A stretch of 64,000 nucleotides of DNA, taken from positions 2,790,001-2,854,000 of the forward strand of contig NZ_CP012676.1 of assembly GCF_001294575.1 (NCBI RefSeq), read 5' to 3'. This DNA comes from Pseudomonas versuta. Its GTDB lineage: Bacteria; Pseudomonadota; Gammaproteobacteria; Pseudomonadales; Pseudomonadaceae. Position numbers and translations under genes: made by a program. Of this stretch, positions 35,009-44,905 are shown one piece after another. Position 1 is the first letter of the stretch; each line of letters begins with the position of its first letter. The notes beneath the pieces were generated by a model. It was not told where the DNA came from, made no database searches, and was given only the letters and a program-made list of their open reading frames with translations.

Positions 35009-35760
35009 CGCCCACCCTCCAGCGCTTTCAATACCTGGGCCTTGACCCAGCTACTGCGGGCCTCGCGTTTGAGTACTTCGAGACGCATGCGCAGCAACAG
35101 CACGGCGCCAAAGAAGCAATAAAAGCCCAGCACCATCAAGAGCAATGGCAGCCACATCTCCATCGGCATGGCCGGTTTTTCGGTCAGAGTGAAGGTCGCG
35201 CCCTGGTGCAGGGTGTTCCACCACTCGACCGAGTATTTGATGATCGGGATATTGATCACGCCGACAATGGCCAGTACCGCGCAGGCCTTGGCCGCACTGT
35301 CGCGATTGGTGATGGCATTGCCCAGGGCTATCAGCCCGAAGTACAGAAACAACAGGATCAGCATCGAAGTCAGGCGTGCATCCCACACCCACCACGAGCC
35401 CCAGGTCGGCTTGCCCCAGATCGCACCGGTGATCAGCGCCACGGCGGTCATCCAGGCACCGATGGGGGCGGCGCATTGCAGGGCCACGTCGGCAATTTTC
35501 ATCTTCCAGACCAGGCCAACCACGCCGCACACCGCCAGCATCACGTAGCAGGACTGCGCCAGCATCGCCGCCGGCACATGGATATAAATGATCCGGAAGC
35601 TATTGCCCTGCTGGTAGTCGGGCGGCGCAAACGCCAGGCCCCAGACGACCCCGCAGGTAATCAGCACTGCGGCGCCAATGCTTAACCAGGGCAGCAGGCG
35701 CCCGCTGATGGCATAGAACCATTTGGGCGAGCCGAGTTTGTGAAACCAAGTCCAGTTCAT
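35005..35760 (-). CDS. ccmC: Heme transporter/handling protein CcmC
   Basis: The 251-residue protein has six membrane segments and the tryptophan motif [17 protein letters not shown], with conserved histidines on the periplasmic side (IHVPAA, TLHQGA). CcmC loads heme onto CcmE. ATG 35760 is the usual start; a further in-frame start at 35790 would add ten residues. The 90 bp to ccmB hold a CTGGCCCT/AGGGCCAG hairpin (35827-35844). Confidence 0.94.
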   Translation of the reverse strand: MNWTWFHKLGSPKWFYAISGRLLPWLSIGAAVLITCGVVWGLAFAPPDYQQGNSFRIIYIHVPAAMLAQSCYVMLAVCGVVGLVWKMKIADVALQCAAPIGAWMTAVALITGAIWGKPTWGSWWVWDARLTSMLILLFLYFGLIALGNAITNRDSAAKACAVLAIVGVINIPIIKYSVEWWNTLHQGATFTLTEKPAMPMEMWLPLLLMVLGFYCFFGAVLLLRMRLEVLKREARSSWVKAQVLKALEGGR

Positions 35761-35826
35761 CACGCTGTTTCCATCACGGTGCTTGGACACGCCCGGTACG
35801 GGTCGTTATCAAAGCCAGGGTCTTTA

Positions 35827-35844
35827 CTGGCCCTGTAGGGCCAG
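35827..35844. other. Hairpin between ccmB and ccmC
   Basis: CTGGCCCT, loop GT, AGGGCCAG: an 8-bp perfect stem in the only sizeable gap (90 bp) of the ccm operon. It could set the ccmAB to ccmC ratio by RNA processing or attenuation; nothing in the sequence proves this. Confidence 0.5.
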
Positions 35845-35850
35845 ACCTCA

Positions 35851-36519
35851 TTATTCGCCAACGCTGATTTTCAGGCCGGCAGCTATAGCAAAAGGTGTCA
35901 GGGTTACTGCCAGGGCGGTCAGACTGGCAAGCCAGAGCAGATAACCCGTTGCAGGCATACCTTGCAAGGCCGCCTGCAACGCGCCGCTGCCGAGAATCAG
36001 CACCGGGATATATAAAGGCAGAATCAACAGGGCCAGCAGCAGGCCGCCACGCTTGAGACCCACGGTCAGTGCCGCGCCGACAGCCCCGAGCAGGCTCAGG
36101 ACCGGCGTACCCAGCAACAGGGACAGCAACAGCACCGGCAGGCAAGCCACCGGCAACCCCAGCATCAAGGCCAGCAGCGGCGACAGGATTACCAGTGCCA
36201 GGCCGGAAAACGCCCAGTGTGCCAGCACTTTGGCCAACACCAGTAGAGGCAGGGGGTGCGACGAAAGGACCCACTGCTCCAGCGATCCGTCCTCGAAATC
36301 ACTGCGGAAAAGCCCGTCCAGCGAGAGCAAAACCGATAACAGGGCCGCCACCCAGAGCAAGCCGGGAGACAAGGTTTGTAACAACTGAGTCTCGGGTCCG
36401 ACCGCCAACGGGAACATGGCGATCACAATCGCGAAGAACACCAACGGGTTGGCAAGCTCTGCCGGACGGCGAAACAGCAAACGCGCTTCACGTGCTACCA
36501 GGGTCGCAAATACACTCAT
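35851..36519 (-). CDS. ccmB: Heme exporter membrane subunit CcmB
   Basis: The 222-residue ABC permease has six hydrophobic segments. Typical features are [20 protein letters not shown] (6-25), [18 protein letters not shown], and the glycine/leucine-rich later segments. With CcmA and CcmC it forms the complex that frees holo-CcmE. ATG 36519 overlaps the ccmA stop by four bases. Confidence 0.94.
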   Translation of the reverse strand: MSVFATLVAREARLLFRRPAELANPLVFFAIVIAMFPLAVGPETQLLQTLSPGLLWVAALLSVLLSLDGLFRSDFEDGSLEQWVLSSHPLPLLVLAKVLAHWAFSGLALVILSPLLALMLGLPVACLPVLLLSLLLGTPVLSLLGAVGAALTVGLKRGGLLLALLILPLYIPVLILGSGALQAALQGMPATGYLLWLASLTALAVTLTPFAIAAGLKISVGE

Positions 36520-37151
36520 ACAGCCCACTGCCCCAGGTCGATATTGCGGTAACCGGCCGGCATCCGGGTCAAGGTGTGATGGGTGGTAAGCACCACCATG
36601 CCACCGCGTTCACAGTGGCGGGCCAGATGTTCTTCGAACTCGGCCACACCCTGTTTATCGAGTGCGGTAAACGGCTCATCGAGAATCCACAACGGCGCAC
36701 TGTCCAGATGCAGCCGGGCCAGCGCCACGCGGCGCTGCTGACCGGCCGACAAGGTGTGGCACGGCACATCTTCAAAACCTTTGAGCCCCACCGCCGCCAG
36801 CGCTGCCCAGATGGCGTCACGCGAGGCCGGGCGATGCAGGGCGCAAAGCCAGCTGAGGTTCTCTTCTGCGGTGAGTAAATCCTTGATCCCGGCAGCGTGG
36901 CCGATCCAAAGCAGTTGGCTGGCCAATTGCGCTCGCTGCTCGTTCAGCGGCAGGCCATTGAGCCGCACTTCACCCGCCGTCGGCTGCATCAGGCCCGCCA
37001 ACAAACGCAACAGGCTGGTTTTGCCGCTACCGTTGGGGCCACTGATTTGTAGCATGTCGCTGCTGGCCAGTCGCAGTTCGAGATTCTCGAACAGCATCCG
37101 CCAGTCGCGCTCACAGCCGAGTGCTACGGCTTCTAAAAGAGGGCTGGTCAC
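36516..37151 (-). CDS. ccmA: Heme exporter ATPase CcmA
   Basis: The 211-residue ABC ATPase has Walker [10 protein letters not shown] (38-46), the signature LSAGQQRR (134-141), Walker [13 protein letters not shown] (154-165) and the switch histidine in TTHH. The GTG at 37151 gives the usual VTSPLLEAV start; a TTG at 37175 would extend it by eight residues. First gene of the ccm operon; the promoter should lie in the 191-bp gap shared with the divergent fliK-like gene at 37343. Confidence 0.94.
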   Translation of the reverse strand: MTSPLLEAVALGCERDWRMLFENLELRLASSDMLQISGPNGSGKTSLLRLLAGLMQPTAGEVRLNGLPLNEQRAQLASQLLWIGHAAGIKDLLTAEENLSWLCALHRPASRDAIWAALAAVGLKGFEDVPCHTLSAGQQRRVALARLHLDSAPLWILDEPFTALDKQGVAEFEEHLARHCERGGMVVLTTHHTLTRMPAGYRNIDLGQWAV

Positions 37152-37342
37152 GTAATTGAGGCCTTCACGGTTCAAGTCGGCTGAGGCGCGGCCGTTAAAA
37201 AGATGCAGGATAAATGCATTGGCGACCTGTTTCAGAGAGCTGGGTCAAACAATCGCGATATTTTCACGCGCTCTGAACGACGGGGCCGCATTATACATGC
37301 CATGCCTTACTCCAAAGATGCCAATTTCGACAGGCTGTAACG

Positions 37343-38914
37343 ATGAAAGGCGACATGACAATTCCACCCGTCCTGCCCGCTGCGCCGACCGGCGTACGTC
37401 CTGGCGTTGCGGGCGGTGAAACGCTCAAATTGCTGCAGCCTCTGGCAGGCCTGATCGGCCCCGGCCAAAGTGCGCAGGCGCAAGTGTTATCCCTTAAACA
37501 GGGGGATGCGGCCTTCCAGTTGCTACTCCGGCTGACCCTCGATAGCGGGCGCCAGACTAACGTGCAAGTCAGCAGTGCCCAACCCCTGCCCCTGGGCACC
37601 TTTCTGGCTGTGACCCAGCCGGCCCCCGGCAGTCTGGCGATCAGCCTGCAGCAAGCCCTGAGCAGCGGCGTGGCCAGCCTCACCCGCCTTGATCCGCAAC
37701 AGTTGCCGGCAGGCACGCTGCTGCAAGGCAAAGTGTTGAGCAGCCAGGTGCTGGCACAGACCGCTGGCCAGCCCTCGGTCTATCGCTCACTGGTCACGTT
37801 GCTCAACAGTGCCTTGAGCGCCAGCACCCTGACTCTGGATAGCCCGCAACCCTTGCGCGTCGGCAGTTTGCTGAGTGCCCGGGTGCAGGATGCACAGACC
37901 CTGAACTTCGTCCCCCTGAGCGGTCGCCAGGATCAACTGGCAGTGGCGCAACAACTGGCCCTGCAGCAGAGCCGCCAGGCGTCACTGGAAGGTCTGCTCA
38001 ACGCCCTGCAAAGACTCCCGGCCAGCAACAGCATGCCCGACGAATTGCGCGCCTCCATCGACAAGCTGCTGGCCGGCTTGCCCACGCCAGCACAACTGGG
38101 CAACCCCGCAACATTAGGAACGGCCTTACTCAACAGCGGCGCTTTTTTGGAGGCCAGGCTGCTGAACGGCCAGACCCAGGCGTTGCCTGCGGACATGAAA
38201 GCTACATTGCTGCGCCTGATTGCACAGATCCTGCCCGGCTTGCCGGCCAACACCGGTTTCAACCCCGGCATGGCCGCGAGCACCCAGGCCCAGGCCATGC
38301 CGAACTTTGTACGCAATGCGCTGGGGATGCTCGGCCAGGTCAGCGCCAAACCCCAGACAGGCGGCTTTCCCCTGCCCCAGCGTGGTCTGCCCGGTGGCGA
38401 AGGCGAAGACAGCCTGGAAAACCTTTTAAAGCTTGCAGCGGCAGCCATTTCGCGGCTGCAAAGTCATCAACTGTCCAGCCTGGAGCAAAGTGGACGTACC
38501 GCGGATGGCAATCTGCTGACCACCTGGCAATTGGAAATACCCATGCGCAACGCCCACGACATAGTGCCGCTGCAGATCAAATTCCAGCGTGAAGAACCGA
38601 GCGAGCGAGAACCCCAGGACACCGCCGAAAGCCGCGGAGTCAAAGATCAGCTGTGGCGGGTAGAACTGGCCTTCGACCTGACGCCGCTGGGGCCCTTGCA
38701 TGTGCAGGCGCAATTGCTACGCGGCAACCTGTCGGGCCAGCTCTGGGCGCAACGGGCTTGCACCGCAGAGCTGATCGCCAGCCAGTTGGGCGTATTACGC
38801 CAGCGCCTGAACGATGCCGGGCTAAGCGTGACCGATCTCGATTGCCACCAGGGCATCCCGCCGCAAGGTGGCCACACCCCACTGGAACAACGCTGGGTCG
38901 ACGAAACCGCATGA
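37343..38914 (+). CDS. FliK-like hook-length control domain protein
   Basis: The 523-residue protein is rich in Gln, Leu, Ala and Pro, and its C-terminal third (ELAFDLTPLGPLHVQAQLLR near residue 435, then TAELIASQLGVLRQRLNDAGL) matches the FliK C-terminal domain that contacts FlhB. It is a paralogue of the true FliK at 61301 and, like PA1474, stands beside ccmA. Its stop overlaps the FlhB-C-like gene (ATGA), so the pair is coupled. ATG 37355 is an alternative start with a nearer AAAGG. Function is not proven; a substrate-switch role is plausible. Confidence 0.82.
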   Translation: MKGDMTIPPVLPAAPTGVRPGVAGGETLKLLQPLAGLIGPGQSAQAQVLSLKQGDAAFQLLLRLTLDSGRQTNVQVSSAQPLPLGTFLAVTQPAPGSLAISLQQALSSGVASLTRLDPQQLPAGTLLQGKVLSSQVLAQTAGQPSVYRSLVTLLNSALSASTLTLDSPQPLRVGSLLSARVQDAQTLNFVPLSGRQDQLAVAQQLALQQSRQASLEGLLNALQRLPASNSMPDELRASIDKLLAGLPTPAQLGNPATLGTALLNSGAFLEARLLNGQTQALPADMKATLLRLIAQILPGLPANTGFNPGMAASTQAQAMPNFVRNALGMLGQVSAKPQTGGFPLPQRGLPGGEGEDSLENLLKLAAAAISRLQSHQLSSLEQSGRTADGNLLTTWQLEIPMRNAHDIVPLQIKFQREEPSEREPQDTAESRGVKDQLWRVELAFDLTPLGPLHVQAQLLRGNLSGQLWAQRACTAELIASQLGVLRQRLNDAGLSVTDLDCHQGIPPQGGHTPLEQRWVDETA

Positions 38915-39231
38915 ACAGACAACCCGAGCCGCGCCAGGCGATTGCACTCAAGTACGACGGCAAACAAGCGCCCACCCTCACCGCCAAAGGTGACGATGAA
39001 CTGGCCGAAGCCATTCTCAAACTGGCCCGCGAGTACGAAGTACCGATTTATGAAAATGCCGAGCTGGTGAAGGTATTGGCGCGCATGGAGCTGGGGGACA
39101 GCATCCCGCAGGAGTTGTACCGGACACTGGCGCAAATCATCGCCTTTGCCTGGCAGCTCAAAGGCAAGTTCCCGGAGGGGTTTGATCCCGATGCCGGGCC
39201 GGTGGAGCGGGATATAACCCCGCCAAAATAA
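38911..39231 (+). CDS. FlhB C-terminal-domain-like protein
   Basis: The 106-residue protein aligns with the fragment of FlhB produced by self-cleavage: QAIALKYDGKQAPTLTAKG corresponds to YAVALKYDPEKGAAPMLLAKG after NPTH in FlhB at 54569. The membrane part and the NPTH site are missing. Such stand-alone FlhB tails (FlhX-type) occur in other bacteria. It overlaps the FliK-like gene by four bases, so a FliK-like/FlhB-like partner pair is likely. It ends before a family A REP. Confidence 0.82.
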   Translation: MNRQPEPRQAIALKYDGKQAPTLTAKGDDELAEAILKLAREYEVPIYENAELVKVLARMELGDSIPQELYRTLAQIIAFAWQLKGKFPEGFDPDAGPVERDITPPK

Positions 39232-39273
39232 GCCAGGTCACAAGGCCCCCCATGCAGGAAGTTGCAACCACAC

Positions 39274-39346
39274 TTGTAGGAGCGAGCTTGTCTCGCGAGC
39301 TTTTAAACGAAACACCAAGAGCTCGCGAGCAAGCTCGCTCCTACAG
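39274..39346. repeat. REP palindrome, family A
   Basis: CTTGTAGGAGCGAGCTTGTC with inverse ending AAGCTCGCTCCTACAG, between the convergent FlhB-like and DUF2802 genes. Confidence 0.9.
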
Positions 39347-39443
39347 GGTTGTGCAGTGCACAGATGCGGGGGACAAGGCAGATCGCAGCCCTCACCCTCC
39401 GCGCCGCAAGGCACACCATGCAGGAGGTGCAGTCGTGTGGGGG

Positions 39444-39836
39444 TTAGCCTTTGTGCATTTTGCTCATCAACTCGGCCTCGGCCTGGGTCAGGCCGCAGGA
39501 CTGGGTCAATTCGTCAACGCTGGCGCCCATGCCCACCAGACGCGCGGCCTGGTTGAACGACAGGCTGGTGGGATCGCGCTGTTCAAGTTGAGTCAGTTTC
39601 TCGGGCAACGGCGCAACCACGGCACGCAGTTCGTGCAGATCTTCTCCCATCTGCACATTGCCGTTCTGGTAGGTGTCCAGGCGCCGTGTCAGTTCCCTGA
39701 GGCGCCGGTCACGCAGTTCGTCCGCCCTCGCCTGCTGCGCGGCACTCGCGCGCTGGCGGCGGATGTGGGTCACTAACACCCACAATGTCGCAGCCCAAAG
39801 CAAGCCCAGGACGATTACCGCCGCCTCAAGGATCAA
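39444..39836 (-). CDS. DUF2802 protein at the end of the chemotaxis operon
   Basis: The 130-residue protein has one N-terminal membrane helix (residues 2-24), a predicted coiled-coil (residues about 30-85, many Arg/Glu/Leu) and a C-terminal DUF2802 helical part with AARLVGMGASVDELTQSCGL. It starts next to the cheW stop. Its position after cheW is conserved in pseudomonads. Its molecular role is unknown; a polar scaffold function would fit (inference). Confidence 0.8.
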   Translation of the reverse strand: MILEAAVIVLGLLWAATLWVLVTHIRRQRASAAQQARADELRDRRLRELTRRLDTYQNGNVQMGEDLHELRAVVAPLPEKLTQLEQRDPTSLSFNQAARLVGMGASVDELTQSCGLTQAEAELMSKMHKG

Positions 39837-40319
39837 TCAGATGTTCTCCAGGTCCGACCATTCTTCTTCGGTCATCATCTTGTCCAGCTCAACCAGAATC
39901 AGCAGTTCGCCGTTCTTGTTGCACACGCCCTGGATGAATTTGGCCGATTCGTCGTTGCCTACATTAGGCGCCGTTTCGATTTCCGACTGACGCAGGTAAA
40001 CCACTTCCGCCACGCTGTCGACCAGAATCCCGACCACTTGCTTGTCGGCTTCAATGATGACGATGCGCGAGTTGTCGGTGATCTCTGCGTTATGCAAGCC
40101 AAAACGCTGACGCGTGTCGATCACGGTTACCACATTGCCGCGCAGGTTAATGATGCCCAGCACGTAGGACGGCGCACCGGGAACCGGAGCGATTTCGGTG
40201 TAACGCAGCACTTCCTGCACCTGCATCACGTTGATGCCGTAGGTCTCGTTGTCCAGCTTGAAGGTGACCCATTGCAGGATCGGATCTTCGCTGCTCTGTT
40301 GTGCCGCTGCCTTGCTCAT
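39837..40319 (-). CDS. cheW: Chemotaxis coupling protein CheW
   Basis: The 160-residue protein has the CheW fold with LQWVTFKLDNETYGINVMQV, the NLRG motif (GIINLRGNVVTVIDTR) and VGILVDSVAEVVYL. It bridges CheA and receptors. ATG 40319 gives the usual start; an opening to 40376 adds unlike residues. It follows parP in the operon, 69 bp downstream of it. Confidence 0.95.
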   Translation of the reverse strand: MSKAAAQQSSEDPILQWVTFKLDNETYGINVMQVQEVLRYTEIAPVPGAPSYVLGIINLRGNVVTVIDTRQRFGLHNAEITDNSRIVIIEADKQVVGILVDSVAEVVYLRQSEIETAPNVGNDESAKFIQGVCNKNGELLILVELDKMMTEEEWSDLENI

Positions 40320-40388
40320 ATCCAAACCCCTGAAGAATGACCGCTGATGCGGTGTGTACTGTCTGACCGCGGCCAAAGCCCCGGTGGT

Positions 40389-41171
40389 TTATTTGTCGGT
40401 TGTCCCGGCACTGGCCGTGTGCCTGGCCGCACCGCTGCTAATCAGCTCGGCCAGTTGCTCTACATCCAGCAGCGCACACATGTGCTCAATCACCGTGCCC
40501 GCCAGCCACGGGCGTTGCCCGCGCTTGGTGCGCCATTTGATCTGGTTGGGGTCCAGGCGCAGCGAGCGGCTGACTTGATGCACGGCCAGCCCCCAGTCGT
40601 AACCCTGGACCGAAATGACGTATTGCAGGCCCTCGCGAAAATCATCGCGATAGCGGTCGGGCATCACCCAGCGCGCGGTGTCCAGTACGTTGAGGTTGCC
40701 GCTCTGGCTAGGCAGGATGCCCAGAAACCAGTCAGGCTGACCAAACAGCGGGGTCAATTCCCGACCTTGCAGTGAGTAAATCGAACCCAGGCACACCAGC
40801 GGCACTGCCAGCGTCAATCCGGCCACGTCAAACAGCAGACATTCGAAGGGCTCGTCGGCCCATGCCGGGCGACCGTCGTTGTGCACCGGTAATTGAGCCG
40901 CCGCTCGCGGCCGATGAACCTCCACCAGAGGATGGACGAACGACTCGGCTGCAACGCCCACATCGGCCAGCGTTACCGGCATGGCGAGCGTCAGCGCTTG
41001 AGCACGCGCATCACGCACCTGCTCTTCAAGCGCAGCGCCGGCAAACTCGTCCAGTTCCGGGGCTGGCGGCTCAACCTGCAGCAACGCTTCAGTGGCATCG
41101 AACAGCAAGTCGTCGAGATAGGATTGCAAAGCCAATTGCGGTCCGTGAGAAAGCGCTGTCGGCTGTGTCAT
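40389..41171 (-). CDS. parP: CheW-domain protein ParP, partner of ParC
   Basis: The 260-residue protein has a Pro/Ala-rich N-terminal half and a C-terminal CheW-like (AIF) domain (FECLLFDVAGLTLAVPL..., LNVLDTARWVM, GLAVHQVSRSLRL). The gene lies directly after the ParA-like parC, the arrangement of the polar chemotaxis-array positioning pair ParC/ParP of polar-flagellated gamma-proteobacteria. ATG 41171 is preferred to 41183. A FliA-type -10 element lies upstream at 41215. Confidence 0.85.
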   Translation of the reverse strand: MTQPTALSHGPQLALQSYLDDLLFDATEALLQVEPPAPELDEFAGAALEEQVRDARAQALTLAMPVTLADVGVAAESFVHPLVEVHRPRAAAQLPVHNDGRPAWADEPFECLLFDVAGLTLAVPLVCLGSIYSLQGRELTPLFGQPDWFLGILPSQSGNLNVLDTARWVMPDRYRDDFREGLQYVISVQGYDWGLAVHQVSRSLRLDPNQIKWRTKRGQRPWLAGTVIEHMCALLDVEQLAELISSGAARHTASAGTTDK

Positions 41172-41214
41172 AAAGTGCCCCACTCAACTGTCTCGCGACC
41201 GAGACCTTGAGACG

Positions 41215-41241
41215 TTATCGGCCGTGCCCGTCGAGTACTTG
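41215..41241 (-). promoter_or_regulatory. Candidate FliA (sigma-28) promoter before parP
   Basis: On the minus strand GCCGATAA (41215-41222) is an exact -10 element; CAAG 15 bases upstream is a poor -35. Transcription would start about 37 bases before parP. Confidence 0.4.
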
Positions 41242-41255
41242 AATGCACGCTCACC

Positions 41256-42044
41256 TCAAACCGCCTGTGGCGCAAGCTGGCGGGTCAATACATGTTTGAG
41301 CAATGCCCGGTAGGCGATCACCCCACGGCTTTTTTCGTCAAACTGCGAGGGTGTCTGCCCTGCCCGGCTGGCATCACGCAGGCGCGTGTCGACCGGGACA
41401 AAGCCCTGCCACAGGGTGTCGGGATACACATCGCGCAACACCCGCAGGGTGCTCATGGAGGCTTGAGTGCGGCGGTCGAACAATGTCGGCACGATGCAGA
41501 ACGGCAGCTCCTGCTGGCGCGAGCGGTTGATCATGCGCAGGGTATGGACCATGCGCTCCAGGCCCTTGAGCGCCAGATGCTCGGTTTGCACCGGGATGAT
41601 CAGCTGCTGGCTGGCCGCCAATGCATTGACCATCAGCACCCCCAGAATCGGCGGGCTGTCGATGATGGCGTAGTCATAGTCCTGCCACAGTTGCGCCAGG
41701 CTACGGGCGATCACCAGGCCCAGACCACTCTGCCCCGGCGCCTGACGCTCCAGGGTTGCCAGCGCAGTGGTCGCTGGCAACAAGGCAATGTTCGGGTGAC
41801 TGGTGGGCAGCAGCAATTGCGCAGCCAGGCCTTGGGGCACCTGGCCCTGGTGCAGAAACAAGTCGTACACGCTGTGCTCAAGGGCATCGGGGTCATAACC
41901 GAAATAGCTGGTCATGGAACCGTGCGGGTCGAGGTCGACCACTACCACGCGCTTGCCCGCCTCAGCCAGCAAACCGGCCAGAGCGATGGATGTGGTGGTC
42001 TTGCCGACTCCACCTTTTTGATTGGCTACTGCCCAGACTCTCAT
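41256..42044 (-). CDS. parC: ParA-like ATPase ParC
   Basis: The 262-residue protein begins RVWAVANQKGGVGKTTTS, with the deviant Walker A of ParA ATPases (10-17), then VVVDLDPHGS and the Walker B IIDSPP. ParC places chemotaxis clusters at the flagellated pole. ATG 42044 with GGGAGGAAC upstream is used; a longer opening to 42599 has no support. parP follows. Confidence 0.9.
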   Translation of the reverse strand: MRVWAVANQKGGVGKTTTSIALAGLLAEAGKRVVVVDLDPHGSMTSYFGYDPDALEHSVYDLFLHQGQVPQGLAAQLLLPTSHPNIALLPATTALATLERQAPGQSGLGLVIARSLAQLWQDYDYAIIDSPPILGVLMVNALAASQQLIIPVQTEHLALKGLERMVHTLRMINRSRQQELPFCIVPTLFDRRTQASMSTLRVLRDVYPDTLWQGFVPVDTRLRDASRAGQTPSQFDEKSRGVIAYRALLKHVLTRQLAPQAV

Positions 42045-42094
42045 TTTGTTGTTCCTCCCGGCTGCGAACGTGCCGGCCGAGAATTGACATGCAC

Positions 42095-42985
42095 TTATAG
42101 GGGCGGCGACGGGGAATTGACGGCATTCCCTGGAACCAGCGGCTTTGTTTGAGGCGGTGCAGTTTGTGTGCCAGCCCGCTTCAGGGCGGCATCGGGTGTT
42201 GCGTGAGCAGTCCCCACGCCGGTCAGGCTGCGCCGTACTTCCAGGTTGCGCGATACCACCAGCACCACCCGGCGATTGAGCGCGCGCCCCTCTGGCGTGG
42301 CGTTGTTGGCCACCGGCTGAAATTCGCCGTAGCCCACCGATGCCATGCGTGCAGGGTTGACGCCCTGCATCGCCAGCATGCGCACGATGCTCGACGAACG
42401 CGCCGAGGACAGCTCCCAGTTGGTCGGGTACTGCGCAGTCCGGATGGGCAAATCGTCGGTAAAGCCCTCGACGTGAATCGGGTTGTCGAACGGCTTGAGG
42501 ATCGCTGCCACCTTGTCGATGATGTTGAACGCCACATTGCTGGGCATGGCGTCGCCGCTGCCAAACAACAGGCTGGAGTTGAGTTCGATCTCGACCCACA
42601 GTTCGTTGCCGCGCACCGTCAATTGCCTGGAAGCGATCAGGTCGCCGAAGGCGGTGGTGATGTCATCGGCAATGGTTTTGAGCGGATCATCAGGAATCTG
42701 CCCCAGACCGGCGTCGGTGTGCTCGCTGTCTTTGATCAACGGTTCTGCCGGCGTGGTCGTCAGTGGGCGCTCATCGCCCACGGGGATTGGCTTGACGCTG
42801 CGCTCGCTGTCATTGAAGGCCCCGACCAGGGCCTGGGAAATCACCTTGTACTTGCCTTCGTTGATCGACGAAATCGAGTACATGACCACAAAAAAAGCAA
42901 ACAGCAGAGTAATGAAATCCGCGTAGGACACCAGCCAGCGTTCATGATTGACGTGCTCATCAGCGGAGCGGCGACGGCGACTCAT
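42095..42985 (-). CDS. motD: Flagellar stator protein MotD (MotB-like)
   Basis: The 296-residue protein has a short basic N-terminus, a single membrane helix (SYADFITLLFAFFVVMYSIS, about 20-39) with the proton-carrying D23, and a C-terminal OmpA-like peptidoglycan-binding domain (VEGFTDDLPIR, LSSARSSSIVRML, RRVVLVV). Pairs with MotC to form the second stator set of pseudomonads. It begins three bases after motC stops. Confidence 0.93.
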   Translation of the reverse strand: MSRRRRSADEHVNHERWLVSYADFITLLFAFFVVMYSISSINEGKYKVISQALVGAFNDSERSVKPIPVGDERPLTTTPAEPLIKDSEHTDAGLGQIPDDPLKTIADDITTAFGDLIASRQLTVRGNELWVEIELNSSLLFGSGDAMPSNVAFNIIDKVAAILKPFDNPIHVEGFTDDLPIRTAQYPTNWELSSARSSSIVRMLAMQGVNPARMASVGYGEFQPVANNATPEGRALNRRVVLVVSRNLEVRRSLTGVGTAHATPDAALKRAGTQTAPPQTKPLVPGNAVNSPSPPL

Positions 42986-42987
42986 AG

Positions 42988-43728
42988 TTAACCCACAAAG
43001 CCCTGGAGCTTGAGTTCGATGGAGCGCGGGTTTTCGCCTTCGGCAATCGACAGGATGCCTTCGAGCATCATCTCGCGATACAGCGACTGGCGCAGGGCAA
43101 TTGCCTTGAGCTTGCTGGCAATGGGCAGCAGCACCAGGTTGGCACTGGCGACCCCGTAAATGGTGGCCACAAACGCCACTGCAATACCGCTGCCCAACTG
43201 AGCCGGATCAGCCAGATTGCCCATCACGTGGATCAGGCCCATCACCGCACCGATGATGCCGATGGTCGGCGCATACCCGCCCATGCTTTCAAAAACTTTG
43301 GCGGCCTCGATATCGCGGCTTTCGCGGGTCATGTAATCGACCTCCAGCACACTGCGGATCGCTTCAGGCTCTACACCGTCGACCAGCAATTGCAGGCCTT
43401 TGCGTGAATAGCTGTCAGGCTCGGCATCGGCCACGCTTTCGAGGCCCAGCAGCCCCTCCTTGCGGGCCGTAAGGCTCCAGTTGACGACCCGGTCAATGCC
43501 GGCAGCCATATCGATGCGCGGCGGAAACAGAATCCAGACCACATCTTTCATCGCCCGCTTGAAGGCAGTCACGGGCGACTGCAGCATCGCCGCGCCTACC
43601 GTGCCACCCAACACAATCAATGCCGCCGGGCCATTGGCCAGAGCCCCCAGATGCCCACCTTCCAGGTAGTTGCCGCCGATGATTGCGACGAAGGCCATGA
43701 TGATGCCGATCAGGCTGAGCACGTCCAT
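42988..43728 (-). CDS. motC: Flagellar stator protein MotC (MotA-like)
   Basis: The 246-residue protein has four hydrophobic segments and the MotA/TolQ/ExbB pattern, with the cytoplasmic loop carrying charged residues (ARKEGLLGLESVAD) and GYAPTIGIIGAVMGLIHVM. It forms with MotD a proton-driven stator. Its ATG overlaps the cheB stop. Confidence 0.94.
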   Translation of the reverse strand: MDVLSLIGIIMAFVAIIGGNYLEGGHLGALANGPAALIVLGGTVGAAMLQSPVTAFKRAMKDVVWILFPPRIDMAAGIDRVVNWSLTARKEGLLGLESVADAEPDSYSRKGLQLLVDGVEPEAIRSVLEVDYMTRESRDIEAAKVFESMGGYAPTIGIIGAVMGLIHVMGNLADPAQLGSGIAVAFVATIYGVASANLVLLPIASKLKAIALRQSLYREMMLEGILSIAEGENPRSIELKLQGFVG

Positions 43729-44858
43729 CAGTGACAGGCCTCGACCAGGTAGCGGCCGACATCGTCAAGGCTGTACACCCCATCGGCCAGGCCAGCTTTG
43801 ACGATGGCCATGGGCATGCCGTAGATCACGCAGCTGGCTTCGTCCTGCGCCCACACCGTACTGCCGCCCTGCTTGAGCAGACGTGCACCTTCACGGCCAT
43901 CGGCGCCCATGCCGGTCAAGACCACCGCCAAAACTTTGTCACCATAGGCCTTGGCCGCAGAACCGAAGGTGATATCAACGCAGGGTTTGTAGTTCAGGCG
44001 TTCATCGCCCGGGAGAATTCTCACCGTGCCACGCCCATCGATCATCATCTGCTTGCCGCCGGGGGCTAGCAGCGCCAGGCCAGGACGCAGCATATCGCCG
44101 TCTTCGGCTTCCTTGACGCTGATCCGGCACAGCTTGTCCAGACGTTCGGCAAAGGCTTTGGTAAAGGCCGCCGGCATGTGCTGGACCAGCACGATCGGGG
44201 CCGGAAAATTACCCGGCAACTGGGTCAGGACCCGCTGCAAGGCCACCGGGCCGCCCGTTGAGGTGCCGATAGCCACCAGCTTGTAGGCCTTGCGCTTTGG
44301 CGCAGGCGATGCCGCTGCCGGCGCAGCACGACTGGCCACCGGCGTGGTACGCACCGGGGCTGGCGTGGCGCCAGGCACTGCCAAACCGCCCGGGGCCGGA
44401 CGGCTGGCAACAGGCGCCGGCATGGCCGCTGGTGGAGCACTGTAGCTGGACAGGCGACGGTTACTGCGCGAAATGCTGTGAACCTTTTCGCACAGCAACT
44501 GCTTGACCTTCTCGGGGTTGCGCGAGATGTCTTCAAAATTTTTCGGCAGGAAATCCACGGCCCCGGCGTCCAGCGCATCGAGGGTCACGCGGGCGCCTTC
44601 ATGGGTCAGCGAAGAGAACATCAACACCGGCGTCGGGCAGCGCTGCATGATATGACGCACCGCCGTAATGCCGTCCATCAACGGCATTTCGTAGTCCATG
44701 GTGATCACATCGGGCTTGAGCGCCAGCGTCTGATCAATGGCCTCTCTGCCATTGGTGGCGGTACCGATCACCTGAATGGTTGGATCGGCCGACAGAATTT
44801 CCGAGACGCGGCGGCGGAAAAAACCGGAATCATCCACCACCAGGACCTTGACTACCAT
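43728..44858 (-). CDS. cheB: Chemotaxis methylesterase CheB
   Basis: The 376-residue response regulator has a receiver domain (phospho-accepting D55 in TMDYEMP), a long Ala/Pro-rich linker (residues about 135-185) and a C-terminal methylesterase domain with [17 protein letters not shown] and GMGADGREG. It demethylates receptors. ATG 44858 gives [11 protein letters not shown]. It lies in the order cheA-cheB-motC. Confidence 0.95.
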   Translation of the reverse strand: MVVKVLVVDDSGFFRRRVSEILSADPTIQVIGTATNGREAIDQTLALKPDVITMDYEMPLMDGITAVRHIMQRCPTPVLMFSSLTHEGARVTLDALDAGAVDFLPKNFEDISRNPEKVKQLLCEKVHSISRSNRRLSSYSAPPAAMPAPVASRPAPGGLAVPGATPAPVRTTPVASRAAPAAASPAPKRKAYKLVAIGTSTGGPVALQRVLTQLPGNFPAPIVLVQHMPAAFTKAFAERLDKLCRISVKEAEDGDMLRPGLALLAPGGKQMMIDGRGTVRILPGDERLNYKPCVDITFGSAAKAYGDKVLAVVLTGMGADGREGARLLKQGGSTVWAQDEASCVIYGMPMAIVKAGLADGVYSLDDVGRYLVEACH

Positions 44859-44905
44859 AAACACTCCGTTAGGCGGTACGAGGTGCACCGCCGGTGCCAC
44901 CAGAA

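Noticed and set aside
35774..36274. 166-codon minus-strand frame covering the ccmB-ccmC gap
   Set aside because: It runs mostly across ccmB in another frame, is Gly/Ala/Arg-rich and has no family features.
42045..42599. N-terminal extension of parC
   Set aside because: The extension overlaps the motD coding strand in another frame, and the ParA fold starts at the ATG at 42044, which has a good GGGAGG site.
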